Of a stretch of DNA of 64,000 nt, positions 22,113 through 34,395 are shown in pieces. This DNA is from Auanema rhodensis (taxonomy: Eukaryota > Nematoda > Chromadorea > Rhabditida > Rhabditidae). The first letter of the stretch is position 1; every line of letters starts with the position of its first letter. The stretch covers positions 248,001 to 312,000 of the forward strand of contig OZ059897.1 of NCBI GenBank assembly GCA_964057225.1, read 5' to 3'. Both the position numbers and the translations under genes were made by a program. Under the pieces are notes generated by a model. It searched no databases. It saw only the letters and a list, made by a program, of their open reading frames with translations, and had not been told where the DNA came from.

Positions 22113-23866
22113 TGTGTTATCAGATTTGCGCTAGCTTAAAAATACACCGAGATATCAACTGATATAAGTTCACACTTATATCCTCGATTTTCACCCTGAA
22201 GGAATAATTTTTTCGTTGAATAACATTGTCCATCATCTTTGCCTTGAAAAAAGGAATCTAAAAACATCTACTTTTTGCTAAATTATTTTGAAATTTTTCG
22301 AAAAAATTTTTGTCAAAATGTTTTTGGAAGCAATGTTGAGTGTACATGGAAACTCAACATACACTAATGCATCATTTTTCAAACGATCATAACTAATTTT
22401 TGTATTGAGCGTTTCTCAATGTAGTATAGTGCATTCGATGCGGATTTTTAAGCTGCGTCGATCTGTGTTATCAGATTTGCGCTAGCTTAAAAATGCACCG
22501 AGATATCAACTGATATAAGTTCACACTTATATCCTCGATTTTCACCCTGAAGAATTAATTTTTTCGTTGAATAACATTGTCCATCGTCTTTGCCTTGAAA
22601 AAAGAAATCTAAAAACATCTACTTTTTGCTAAATTATTTTGAAATTTTTCGAAAAAATTTTTGTCAAAATGTTTTTGGAAGCATTGTTGAGTGTACATGG
22701 AAACTCAACATACACTAATGCATCATTTTTCAAACGATCATAACTAATTTTTGTATTAAGCGTTTCTCAATGTAGTAAGTGCATTCGATGCGGATTTTTA
22801 AGCTGCGTCGATCTGTGTTATCAGATTTGCGCTAGCTTAAAAATTCGACGAGATATCAACTGATATAAGTTCACACTTATATCCTCGATTTTCACCCTGA
22901 AGGAATAATTTTTTCGTTGAATAATATTGTTCATCGTCTTTGCCTTGAAAAAAGGAATCTAAAAACATCTACTTTTTGCTAAATTCTTTTGAAATTTTTC
23001 GAAAAAATTTTTGTCAAAATGTTTTTGGAAGCATTGTTGAGTGTACATGGAAACTCAACATACACTAATGCATCATTTTTCAAACGATCATAACTAGTTT
23101 TTGTATTAAGCCTTTCTCAATGTAGTATAGTGCATTCGATGCGGATTTTTAAGCTGCGTCGATCTCTGTTATCAGATTTGCGCTAGCTTAAAAATGCACC
23201 GAGATATCAACTGATATAAGTTCACACTTATATCCTCGATTTTCACCCTGAAGGAATAATTTTTTCGTTGAATAACATTGTCCATCGTCTTTGCCTTGAA
23301 AAAAGGAATCTAAAAACATCTACTTTTTGCTAAATTATTTTGAAATTTTTCGAAAAAATTTTTGTCAAAATGTTTTTGGAAGCATTGTTGAGTGTACATG
23401 GAAACTCAACATACACTAATGCATCATTTTTCAAACGATCATAACTAATTTTTGTATTAAGCCTTTCTTAATGTAGTATAGTGCATTCGATGCGGATTTT
23501 TAAGCTGCGTCGATCTCTGTTATCAGATTTGCGCTAGCTTAAAAATGCACCGAGATATCAACTGATATAAGTTCACACTTATATCCTCGATTTTCACCCT
23601 GAAGAATTAATTTTTTCGTTGAATAACATTGTCCATCGTCTTTGCCTTGAATAAAGGAATCTAAAAACATCTACTTTTGGCTAAATTATTTTGAAATTTT
23701 TCGAAAAAATTTTTGTCAAAATGTTTTTGGAAGCAATGTTGAGTGTACATGGAAACTCAACATACACTAATGCATCATTTTTCAAACGATCATAACTAAT
23801 TTTTGTATTGAGCGTTTCTCAATGTAGTATAGTGCATTCGATGCGGATTTTTAAGCTGCGTCGATC
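22113..23866. repeat. B-D-P-H-Q pentamer, copy 2 (M64-M68)
   Basis: Same five-unit order including the deleted D unit. Its B unit (p32 A, p295 G) and P unit (p32 T, p34 G, p35 A) match copy 3 more closely than copy 1. Confidence 0.85.
22464..22813 (+). repeat. 350-bp D unit with the same deletion (M65)
   Basis: Same one-base loss near p315 as M55, again followed by a P unit. Confidence 0.9.
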
Positions 23867-24217
23867 TGTGTTATCAGATTTGCGCTAGCTTAAAAATGCA
23901 CCGAGATATCAACTGATATATGTTCACACTTATATCCTCGATTTTCACCCTGAAGGAATAATTTTTTCGTTGAATAACATTGTCCATCGTCTTTGCCTTG
24001 AAAAAAGGAATCTAAAAACATCTACTCTTTGCTAAATTATTTTGAAATTTTTCGAAAAAATTTTTGTCAAAATGTTTTTGGAAGCATTGTTGAGTGTACA
24101 TGGAAACTCAACATACAATAATGCATCATTTTTCAAACGATCATAACTAATTTTTGTATTAAGCGTTTCTCAATGTAGTATAGTGCATTCGATGCGGATT
24201 TTTAAGCTGCGTCGATC
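23867..24217 (+). repeat. Chimaeric unit R/H (M69)
   Basis: The left part has the R markers p55 T and p161 C. The right part has A at p252, p283 A and p336 T, as in M83 (28780-29130). The switch lies between p161 and p252. It marks where pentamer copy 2 leaves the path taken by copies 1 and 3. Confidence 0.78.
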
Positions 24218-24568
24218 TGTGTTATCAGATTTGCGCTAGCTTAAAAATGCACCGAGATATCAACTGATATAAGTTCACACTTATATCCTCGATTTTCACC
24301 CTGAAGGAATAATTTTTTCGTTGAATAACATTGTCCATCATCTTTGCCTTGAAAAAAGGAATCTAAAAACATCTACTTTTTGCTAAATTATTTTGAAATT
24401 TTTCGAAAAAATTTTTGTCAAAATGTTTTTGGAAGCAATGTTGAGTGTACATGGAAACTCAACATACACTAATGCATCATTTTTCAAACGATCATAACTA
24501 ATTTTTGTATTAAGCGTTTCTCAATGTAGTATAGTGCATTCGATGCGGATTTTTAAGCTGCGTCGATC

Positions 24569-26322
24569 TGTGTTATCAGATTTGCGCTAGCTTAAAAATA
24601 CACCGAGATATCAACTGATATAAGTTCACACTTATATCCTCGATTTTCACCCTGAAGGAATAATTTTTTCGTTGAATAACATTGTCCATCATCTTTGCCT
24701 TGAAAAAAGGAATCTAAAAACATCTACTTTTTGCTAAATTATTTTGAAATTTTTCGAAAAAATTTTTGTCAAAATGTTTTTGGAAGCAATGTTGAGTGTA
24801 CATGGAAACTCAACATACACTAATGCATCATTTTTCAAACGATCATAACTAATTTTTGTATTGAGCGTTTCTCAATGTAGTATAGTGCATTCGATGCGGA
24901 TTTTTAAGCTGCGTCGATCTGTGTTATCAGATTTGCGCTAGCTTAAAAATGCACCGAGATATCAACTGATATAAGTTCACACTTATATCCTCGATTTTCA
25001 CCCTGAAGAATTAATTTTTTCGTTGAATAACATTGTCCATCGTCTTTGCCTTGAAAAAAGAAATCTAAAAACATCTACTTTTTGCTAAATTATTTTGAAA
25101 TTTTTCGAAAAAATTTTTGTCAAAATGTTTTTGGAAGCATTGTTGAGTGTACATGGAAACTCAACATACACTAATGCATCATTTTTCAAACGATCATAAC
25201 TAATTTTTGTATTAAGCGTTTCTCAATGTAGTAAGTGCATTCGATGCGGATTTTTAAGCTGCGTCGATCTGTGTTATCAGATTTGCGCTAGCTTAAAAAT
25301 TCGACGAGATATCAACTGATATAAGTTCACACTTATATCCTCGATTTTCACCCTGAAGGAATAATTTTTTCGTTGAATAATATTGTTCATCGTCTTTGCC
25401 TTGAAAAAAGGAATCTAAAAACATCTACTTTTTGCTAAATTCTTTTGAAATTTTTCGAAAAAATTTTTGTCAAAATGTTTTTGGAAGCATTGTTGAGTGT
25501 ACATGGAAACTCAACATACACTAATGCATCATTTTTCAAACGATCATAACTAGTTTTTGTATTAAGCCTTTCTCAATGTAGTATAGTGCATTCGATGCGG
25601 ATTTTTAAGCTGCGTCGATCTCTGTTATCAGATTTGCGCTAGCTTAAAAATGCACCGAGATATCAACTGATATAAGTTCACACTTATATCCTCGATTTTC
25701 ACCCTGAAGGAATAATTTTTTCGTTGAATAACATTGTCCATCGTCTTTGCCTTGAAAAAAGGAATCTAAAAACATCTACTTTTTGCTAAATTATTTTGAA
25801 ATTTTTCGAAAAAATTTTTGTCAAAATGTTTTTGGAAGCATTGTTGAGTGTACATGGAAACTCAACATACACTAATGCATCATTTTTCAAACGATCATAA
25901 CTAATTTTTGTATTAAGCCTTTCTTAATGTAGTATAGTGCATTCGATGCGGATTTTTAAGCTGCGTCGATCTCTGTTATCAGATTTGCGCTAGCTTAAAA
26001 ATGCACCGAGATATCAACTGATATAAGTTCACACTTATATCCTCGATTTTCACCCTGAAGAATTAATTTTTTCGTTGAATAACATTGTCCATCGTCTTTG
26101 CCTTGAATAAAGGAATCTAAAAACATCTACTTTTGGCTAAATTATTTTGAAATTTTTCGAAAAAATTTTTGTCAAAATGTTTTTGGAAGCAATGTTGAGT
26201 GTACATGGAAACTCAACATACACTAATGCATCATTTTTCAAACGATCATAACTAATTTTTGTATTGAGCGTTTCTCAATGTAGTATAGTGCATTCGATGC
26301 GGATTTTTAAGCTGCGTCGATC
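24569..26322. repeat. B-D-P-H-Q pentamer, copy 3 (M71-M75)
   Basis: Third copy, 2456 bp (seven units less one base) after copy 2. It continues as R S H Cc (26323-27726), as copy 1 does at 20358-21761, whereas copy 2 leaves that path inside M69. Confidence 0.85.
24920..25269 (+). repeat. 350-bp D unit with the same deletion (M72)
   Basis: Third copy of the p315 deletion, again followed by a P unit. Confidence 0.9.
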
Positions 26323-27726
26323 TGTGTTATCAGATTTGCGCTAGCTTAAAAATGCACCGAGATATCAACTGATATATGTTCACACTTATATCCTCGATTT
26401 TCACCCTGAAGGAATAATTTTTTCGTTGAATAACATTGTCCATCGTCTTTGCCTTGAAAAAAGGAATCTAAAAACATCTACTCTTTGCTAAATTATTTTG
26501 AAATTTTTCGAAAAAATTTTTGTCAAAATGTTTTTGGAAGCATTGTTGAGTGTACATGGAAACTCAACATACACTAATGCATCATTTTTCAAACGATCAT
26601 AACTTATTTTTGTATTAAGCGTTTCTCAATGTAGTATAGTGCATTCGATGCGGATTTCTAAGCTGCGTCGATCTCTGTTATCAGATTTGCGCTAGCTTAA
26701 AAATGCACCGAGATATCAACTGATATAAGTTCACACTTATATCCTCGATTTTCACCCTGAAGGAATAATTTTTTTGTTGAATAACATTGTCCATAGTCTT
26801 TGCCTTGAAAAAAGGAATCTAAAAACATCTACTTTTTGCTAAATTATTTTGAAATTTTTCGAAAAAATTTTTGTCAAAATGTTTTTGGAAGCATTGTTGA
26901 GTGTACATGGAAACTCAACATACACTAATGCATCATTTTTCAAACGATCATAACTAATTTTTGTATTAAGCGTTTCTCAATGTAGTATAGTGCATTCGAT
27001 GCGGATTTCTAAGCTGCGTCGATCTGTGTTATCAGATTTGCGCTAGCTTAAAAATGCACCGAGATATCAACTGATATAAGTTCACACTTATATCCTCGAT
27101 TTTCACCCTGAAGGAATAATTTTTTCGTTGAATAACATTGTCCATCGTCTTTGCCTTGAAAAAAGGAATCTAAAAACATCTACTTTTTGCTAAATTATTT
27201 TGAAATTTTTCGAAAAAATTTTTGTCAAAATGTTTTTGGAAGCATTGTTGAGTGTACATGGAAACTCAACATACACTAATGCATCATTTTTCAAACGATC
27301 ATAACTAATTTTTGTATTAAGCGTTTCTCAATGTAGTATAGTGCATTCGATGCGGATTTTTAAGCTGCGTCGATCTGTGTTATCAGATTTGCGCTATCTT
27401 AAAAATGCACCGAGATATCAACTGATATAAGTTCACACTTATATCCTCGATTTTCACCCTGAAGAATTAATTTTTTCGTTGAATAACATTGTCCATCGTC
27501 TTTGCCTTGAATAAAGGAATCTTAAAACACCTACTTTTTGCTAAATTATTTTGAAATTTTTCGAAAAAATTTTTGTCAAAATGTTTTTGGAAGCAATGTT
27601 GAGTGTACATGGAAACTCAACATACACTAATGTATCATTTTTCAAACGATCATAACTAATTTTTGTATCAAGCGTTTCTCAATGTAGTATAGTGCATTCG
27701 ATGCGGATTTTTAAGCTGCGTCGATC
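26323..27726. repeat. R-S-H-Cc tetramer, copy 2 (M76-M79)
   Basis: Second copy. M79 has private changes at p148 (T) and p258 (T, removing ATGCAT), plus C at p294, a marker it shares with M81 and M84. Confidence 0.82.
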
Positions 27727-28077
27727 TGTGTTATCAAATTTGCGCTAGCTTAAAAATGCACCGAGATATCAACTGATATAAGTTCACACATATATCCTCG
27801 ATTTTCACCCTGAAGGAATAATTTTTTCGTTGAATAACATTGTCCATAGTCTTTGCCTTGAAAAAAGGAATCTAAAAACATCTACTTTTTGCTAAATTAT
27901 TTTGAAATTTTTCGAAAAAATTTTTGTCAAAATGTTTTTGGAAGCATTGTTGAGTGTACATGGAAACTCAACATACACTAATGCATCATTTTTCAAACGA
28001 TCATAACTAATTTTTGTATTAAGCGTTTCTCAATGTAGTATAGTGCATTCGATGCGGATTTTTAAGCTGCGTCGATC
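27376..28077. repeat. Dimer Cc-S, copy 1 (M79-M80)
   Basis: A 702-bp pair repeated at once by M81-M82. M80 and M82 share A at p11 and A at p64, which are seen nowhere else in the window. Confidence 0.8.
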
Positions 28078-28779
28078 TGTGTTATCAGATTTGCGCTAGC
28101 TTAAAAATGCACCGAGATATCAACTGATATAAGTTCACACTTATATCCTCGATTTTCACCCTGAAGGAATAATTTTTTCGTTGAATAACATTGTCCATCG
28201 TCTTTGCCTTGAATAAAGGAATCTAAAAACACCTACTTTTTGCTAAATTATTTTGAAATTTTTCGAAAAAATTTTTGTCAAAATGTTTTTGGAAGCAATG
28301 TTGAGTGTACATGGAAACTCAACATACACTAATGCATCATTTTTCAAACGATCATAACTAATTTTTGTATCAAGCGTTTCTCAATGTAGTATAGTGCATT
28401 CGATGCGGATTTTTAAGCTGCGTCGATCTGTGTTATCAAATTTGCGCTAGCTTAAAAATGCACCGAGATATCAACTGATATAAGTTCACACATATATCCT
28501 CGATTTTCACCCTGAAGGAATAATTTTTTCGTTGAATAACATTGTCCATAGTCTTTGCCTTGAAAAAAGGAATCTAAAAACATCTACTTTTTGCTAAATT
28601 ATTTTGAAATTTTTCGAAAAAATTTTTGTCAAAATGTTTTTGGAAGCATTGTTGAGTGTACATGGAAACTCAACATACACTAATGCATCATTTTTCAAAC
28701 GATCATAACTAATTTTTGTATTAAGCGTTTCTCAATGTAGTATAGTGCATTCGATGCGGATTTTTAAGCTGCGTCGATC
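28078..28779. repeat. Dimer Cc-S, copy 2 (M81-M82)
   Basis: Second dimer. M81 has an H/B-like left part (p90 G, p92 A, G at p22) joined to the Cc right part (p137 T, p155 C, p294 C), so it is itself a chimaera with a switch between p92 and p137. Confidence 0.8.
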
Positions 28780-30183
28780 TGTGTTATCAGATTTGCGCTA
28801 GCTTAAAAATGCACCGAGATATCAACTGATATAAGTTCACACTTATATCCTCGATTTTCACCCTGAAGGAATAATTTTTTCGTTGAATAACATTGTCCAT
28901 CGTCTTTGCCTTGAAAAAAGGAATCTAAAAACATCTACTTTTTGCTAAATTATTTTGAAATTTTTCGAAAAAATTTTTGTCAAAATGTTTTTGGAAGCAT
29001 TGTTGAGTGTACATGGAAACTCAACATACAATAATGCATCATTTTTCAAACGATCATAACTAATTTTTGTATTAAGCGTTTCTCAATGTAGTATAGTGCA
29101 TTCGATGCGGATTTTTAAGCTGCGTCGATCTGTGTTATCAGATTTGCGCTATCTTAAAAATGCACCGAGATATCAACTGATATAAGTTCACACTTATATC
29201 CTCGATTTTCACCCTGAAGAATTAATTTTTTCGTTGAATAACATTGTCCATCGTCTTTGCCTTGAATAAAGGAATCTAAAAACACCTACTTTTTGCTAAA
29301 TTATTTTGAAATTTTTCGAAAAAATTTTTGTCAAAATGTTTTTGGAAGCAATGTTGAGTGTACATGGAAACTCAACATACACTAATGCATCATTTTTCAA
29401 ACGATCATAACTAATTTTTGTATCAAGCGTTTCTCAATGTAGTATAGTGCATTCGATGCGGATTTTTAAGCTGCGTCGATCTGTGTTATCAGATTTGCGC
29501 TAGCTTAAAAATGCACCGAGATATCAACTGATATAAGTTCACACTTATATCCTCGATTTTCACCCTGAAGGAATAATTTTTTCGTTGAATAACATTGTCC
29601 ATCGTCTTTGCCTTGAAAAAAGGAATCTAAAAACATTTACTTTTTGCTAAATTATTTTGAAATTTTTCGAAAAAATTTTTGTCAAAATGTTTTTGGAAGC
29701 ATTGTTGAGTGTACATGGAAACTCAACATACACTAATGCATCATTTTTCAAACGATCATAACTAATTTTTGTATTAAGCGTTTCTCAATGTAGTATAGTG
29801 CATTCGATGCGGATTTTTAAGCTGCGTCGATCTGTGTTATCAGATTTGCGCTAGCTTAAAAATGCACCGAGATATCAACTGATATAAGTTCACACTTATA
29901 TCCTCGATTTTCACCCTGAAGGAATAATTTTTTCGTTGAATAACATTGTCCATCGTCTTTGCCTTGAAAAAAGGAATCTAAAAACATCTACTTTTTGCTA
30001 AATTATTTTGAAATTTTTCGAAAAAATTTTTGTCAAAATGTTTTTGGAAGCATTGTTGAGTGTACATGGAAACTCAACATACACTAATGCATCATTTTTC
30101 AAACGATCATAACTAATTTTTGTATTAAGCGTTTCTTAATGTAGTATAGTGCATTCGATGCGGATTTTTAAGCTGCGTCGATC

Positions 30184-33100
30184 TCTGTTATCAGATTTGC
30201 GCTAGCTTAAAAATGCACCGAGATATCAACTGATATAAGTTCACACTTATATCCTCGATTTTCACCCTGAAGAATTAATTTTTTCGTTGAATAACATTGT
30301 CCATCGTCTTTGCCTTGAATAAAGGAATCTAAAAACATCTACTTTTTGCTAAATTATTTTGAAATTTTTCGAAAAAATTTTTGTCAAAATGTTTTTGGAA
30401 GCAATGTTGAGTGTACATGGAAACTCAACATACACTAATGCATCATTTTTCAAACGATCATAACTAATTTTTGTATTAAGCGTTTCTCAATGTAGTATAG
30501 TGCATTCGATGCGGATTTTTAAGCTGCGTCGATCTGTGTTATCAGATTTGCGCTAGCTTAAAAATGCACCGAGATATCAACTGATATAAGTTCACACTTA
30601 TATCCTCGATTTTCACCCTGAAGGAATAATTTTTTCGTTGAATAACATTGTCCATCATCTTTGCCTTGAAAAAAGGAATCTAAAAACATCTACTTTTTGC
30701 TAAATTATTTTGAAATTTTTCGAAAAAATTTTTGTCAAAATGTTTTTGGAAGCAATGTTGAGTGTACATGGAAACTCAACATACACTAATGCATCATTTT
30801 TCAAACGATCATAACTAATTTTTGTATTAAGCGTTTCTCAATGTAGTATAGTGCATTCGATGCGGATTTTTAAGCTGCGTCGATCTGTGTTATCAGATTT
30901 GCGCTAGCTTAAAAATGCACCGAGATATCAACTGATATAAGTTCACACTTATATCCTCGATTTTCACCCTGAAGAATTAATTTTTTCGTTGAATAACATT
31001 GTCCATCGTCTTTGCCTTGAATGAAAAAATCTAAAAACATCTACTTTTTGCTAAATTATTTTGAAATTTTTCGAAAAAATTTTTGTCAAAATGTTTTTGG
31101 AAGCAATGTTGAGTGTACATGGAAACTCAACATACACTAATGCATCATTTTTCAAACGATCATAACTAATTTTTGTATTAAGCGTTTCTCAATGTAGTAT
31201 AGTGCATTCGATGCGGATTTTTAAGCTGCGTCGATCTGTGTTATCAGATTTGCGCTAGCTTAAAAATGCACCGAGATATCAACTGATATAAGTTCACACT
31301 TATATCCTCGATTTTCACCCTGAAGGAATAATTTTTTCGTTGAATAACATTGTCCATCATCTTTGCCTTGAAAAAAGGAATCTAAAAACATCTACTTTTT
31401 GCTAAATTATTTTGAAATTTTTCGAAAAAATTTTTGTCAAAATGTTTTTGGAAGCAATGTTGAGTGTACATGGAAACTCAACATACACTAATGCATCATT
31501 TTTCAAACGATCATAACTAATTTTTGTATTAAGCGTTTCTCAATGTAGTATAGTGCATTCGATGCGGATTTTTAAGCTGCGTCGATCTGTGTTATCAGAT
31601 TTGCGCTAGCTTAAAAATGCACCGAGATATCAACTGATATAAGTTCACACTTATATCCTCGATTTTCACCCTGAAGAATTAATTTTTTCGTTGAATAACA
31701 TTGTCCATCGTCTTTGCCTTGAATAAAAAAATCTAAAAACATCTACTTTTTGCTAAATTATTTTGAAATTTTTCGAAAAAATTTTTGTCAAAATGTTTTT
31801 GGAAGCAATGTTGAGTGTACATGGAAACTCAACATACACTAATGCATCATTTTTCAAACGATCATAACTAATTTTTGTATTAAGCGTTTCTCAATGTAGT
31901 ATAGTGCATTCGATGCGGATTTTTAAGCTGCGTCGATCTCTGTTATCAGATTTGCGCTAGCTTAAAAATGCACCGAGATATCAACTGATATAAGTTCACA
32001 CTTATATCCTCGATTTTCACCCTGAAGAATTAATTTTTTCGTTGAATAACATTGTCCATCGTCTTTGCCTTGAATAAAGGAATCTAAAAACATCTACTTT
32101 TTGCTAAATTATTTTGAAATTTTTCGAAAAAATTTTTGTCAAAATGTTTTTGGAAGCAATGTTGAGTGTACATGGAAACTCAACATACACTAATGCATCA
32201 TTTTTCAAACGATCATAACTAATTTTTGTATTAAGCGTTTCTCAATGTAGTATAGTGCATTCGATGCGGATTTTTAAGCTGCGTCGATCTGTGTTATCAG
32301 ATTTGCGCTAGCTTAAAAATGCACCGAGATATCAACTGATATAAGTTCACACTTATATCCTCGATTTTCACCCTGAAGGAATAATTTTTTCGTTGAATAA
32401 CATTGTCCATCATCTTTGCCTTGAAAAAAGGAATCTAAAAACATCTACTTTTTGCTAAATTATTTTGAAATTTTTCGAAAAAATTTTTGTCAAAATGTTT
32501 TTGGAAGCAATGTTGAGTGTACATGGAAACTCAACATACACTAATGCATCATTTTTCAAACGATCATAACTAATTTTTGTATTAAGCGTTTCTCAATGTA
32601 GTATAGTGCATTCGATGCGGATTTTTAAGCTGCGTCGATCTGTGTTATCAGATTTGCGCTAGCTTAAAAATGCACCGAGATATCAACTGATATAAGTTCA
32701 CACTTATATCCTCGATTTTCACCCTGAAGAATTAATTTTTTCGTTGAATAACATTGTCCATCGTCTTTGCCTTGAATAAAGGAATCTAAAAACATCTACT
32801 TTTTGCTAAATTATTTTGAAATTTTTCGAAAAAATTTTTGTCAAAATGTTTTTGGAAGCAATGTTGAGTGTACATGGAAACTCAACATACACTAATGCAT
32901 CATTTTTCAAACGATCATAACTAATTTTTGTATTAAGCGTTTCTCAATGTAGTATAGTGCATTCGATGCGGATTTTTAAGCTGCGTCGATCTGTGTTATC
33001 AGATTTGCGCTAGCTTAAAAATGCACCGAGATATCAACTGATATAAGTTCACACTTATATCCTCGATTTTCACCCTGAAGAATTAATTTTTTCGTTGAAT

Positions 33101-34395
33101 AACATTGTCCATCGTCTTTGCCTTGAATAAAAAAATCTAAAAACATCTACTTTTTGCTAAATTATTTTGAAATTTTTCGAAAAAATTTTTGTCAAAATGT
33201 TTTTGGAAGCAATGTTGAGTGTACATGGAAACTCAACATACACTAATGCATCATTTTTCAAACGATCATAACTAATTTTTGTATTAAGCGTTTCTCAATG
33301 TAGTATAGTGCATTCGATGCGGATTTTTAAGCTGCGTCGATCTGTGTTATCAGATTTGCGCTAGCTTAAAAATGCACCGAGATATCAACTGATATAAGTT
33401 CACACTTATATCCTCGATTTTCACCCTGAAGAATTAATTTTTTCGTTGAATAACATTGTCCATCGTCTTTGCCTTGAATAAAAAAATCTAAAAACATCTA
33501 CTTTTTGCTAAATTATTTTGAAATTTTTCGAAAAAATTTTTGTCAAAATGTTTTTGGAAGCAATGTTGAGTGTACATGGAAACTCAACATACACTAATGC
33601 ATCATTTTTCAAACGATCATAACTAATTTTTGTATTAAGCGTTTCTCAATGTAGTATAGTGCATTCGATGCGGATTTTTAAGCTGCGTCGATCTGTGTTA
33701 TCAGATTTGCGCTAGCTTAAAAATGCACCGAGATATCAACTGATATAAGTTCACACTTATATCCTCGATTTTCACCCTGAAGAATTAATTTTTTCGTTGA
33801 ATAACATTGTCCATCGTCTTTGCCTTGAATAAAAAAATCTAAAAACATCTACTTTTTGCTAAATTATTTTGAAATTTTTCGAAAAAATTTTTGTCAAAAT
33901 GTTTTTGGAAGCAATGTTGAGTGTACATGGAAACTCAACATACACTAATGCATCATTTTTCAAACGATCATAACTAATTTTTGTATTAAGCGTTTCTCAA
34001 TGTAGTATAGTGCATTCGATGCGGATTTTTAAGCTGCGTCGATCTGTGTTATCAGATTTGCGCTAGCTTAAAAATGCACCGAGATATCAACTGATATAAG
34101 TTCACACTTATATCCTCGATTTTCACCCTGAAGGAATAATTTTTTCGTTGAATAACATTGTCCATCATCTTTGCCTTGAATAAAAAAATCTAAAAACATC
34201 TACTTTTTGCTAAATTATTTTGAAATTTTTCGAAAAAATTTTTGTCAAAATGTTTTTGGAAGCAATGTTGAGTGTACATGGAAACTCAACATACACTAAT
34301 GCATCATTTTTCAAACGATCATAACTAATTTTTGTATTAAGCGTTTCTCAATGTAGTATAGTGCATTCGATGCGGATTTTTAAGCTGCGTCGATC
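30184..34395. repeat. Twelve-unit higher-order block, copy 1 (M87-M98)
   Basis: A 4212-bp block: C B A(p138G) B A C(p2C) B C A A A B/A. The next twelve units (34396-38607) have the same order, including the rare p138 G unit, the p2 C unit and the B/A chimaera at the same place. The one difference I saw is p2 of the first unit (C in M87, G in M99). This is the longest exact type-for-type duplication in the window. Confidence 0.87.
34045..34395 (+). repeat. Chimaeric unit B/A (M98)
   Basis: B markers at p90, p92 and p123 are followed by A markers at p137 and p141-142, placing the switch between p123 and p137. The identical chimaera is M110 (38257-38607), so the exchange came before the 12-unit duplication. 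Confidence 0.85.

Larger units (their letters stand above)
18604..30183. repeat. Region II of the array: P/Q/R/S/H units, M54-M86
   Basis: No gene is present. The order from M54 is B D P H Q R S H Cc B B D P H Q R/H B B D P H Q R S H Cc S Cc-like S H Cc H H. These units carry the most private differences in the window: P has five diagnostic changes, and M57, M67 and M74 share p299 C and p305 T. Most units here have T at p221. Types A, E, F, G and L are absent. The block looks like an older or separately evolved sub-family placed between the E/F-rich and A-rich domains. Its left edge is set at M54 because the first B-D-P-H-Q pentamer starts there. Confidence 0.82.

Noticed and set aside
18955-25269. 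One-base deletions as frameshifts in a gene
   Set aside because: There is no reading frame to shift; the deletions are useful only as descent markers.
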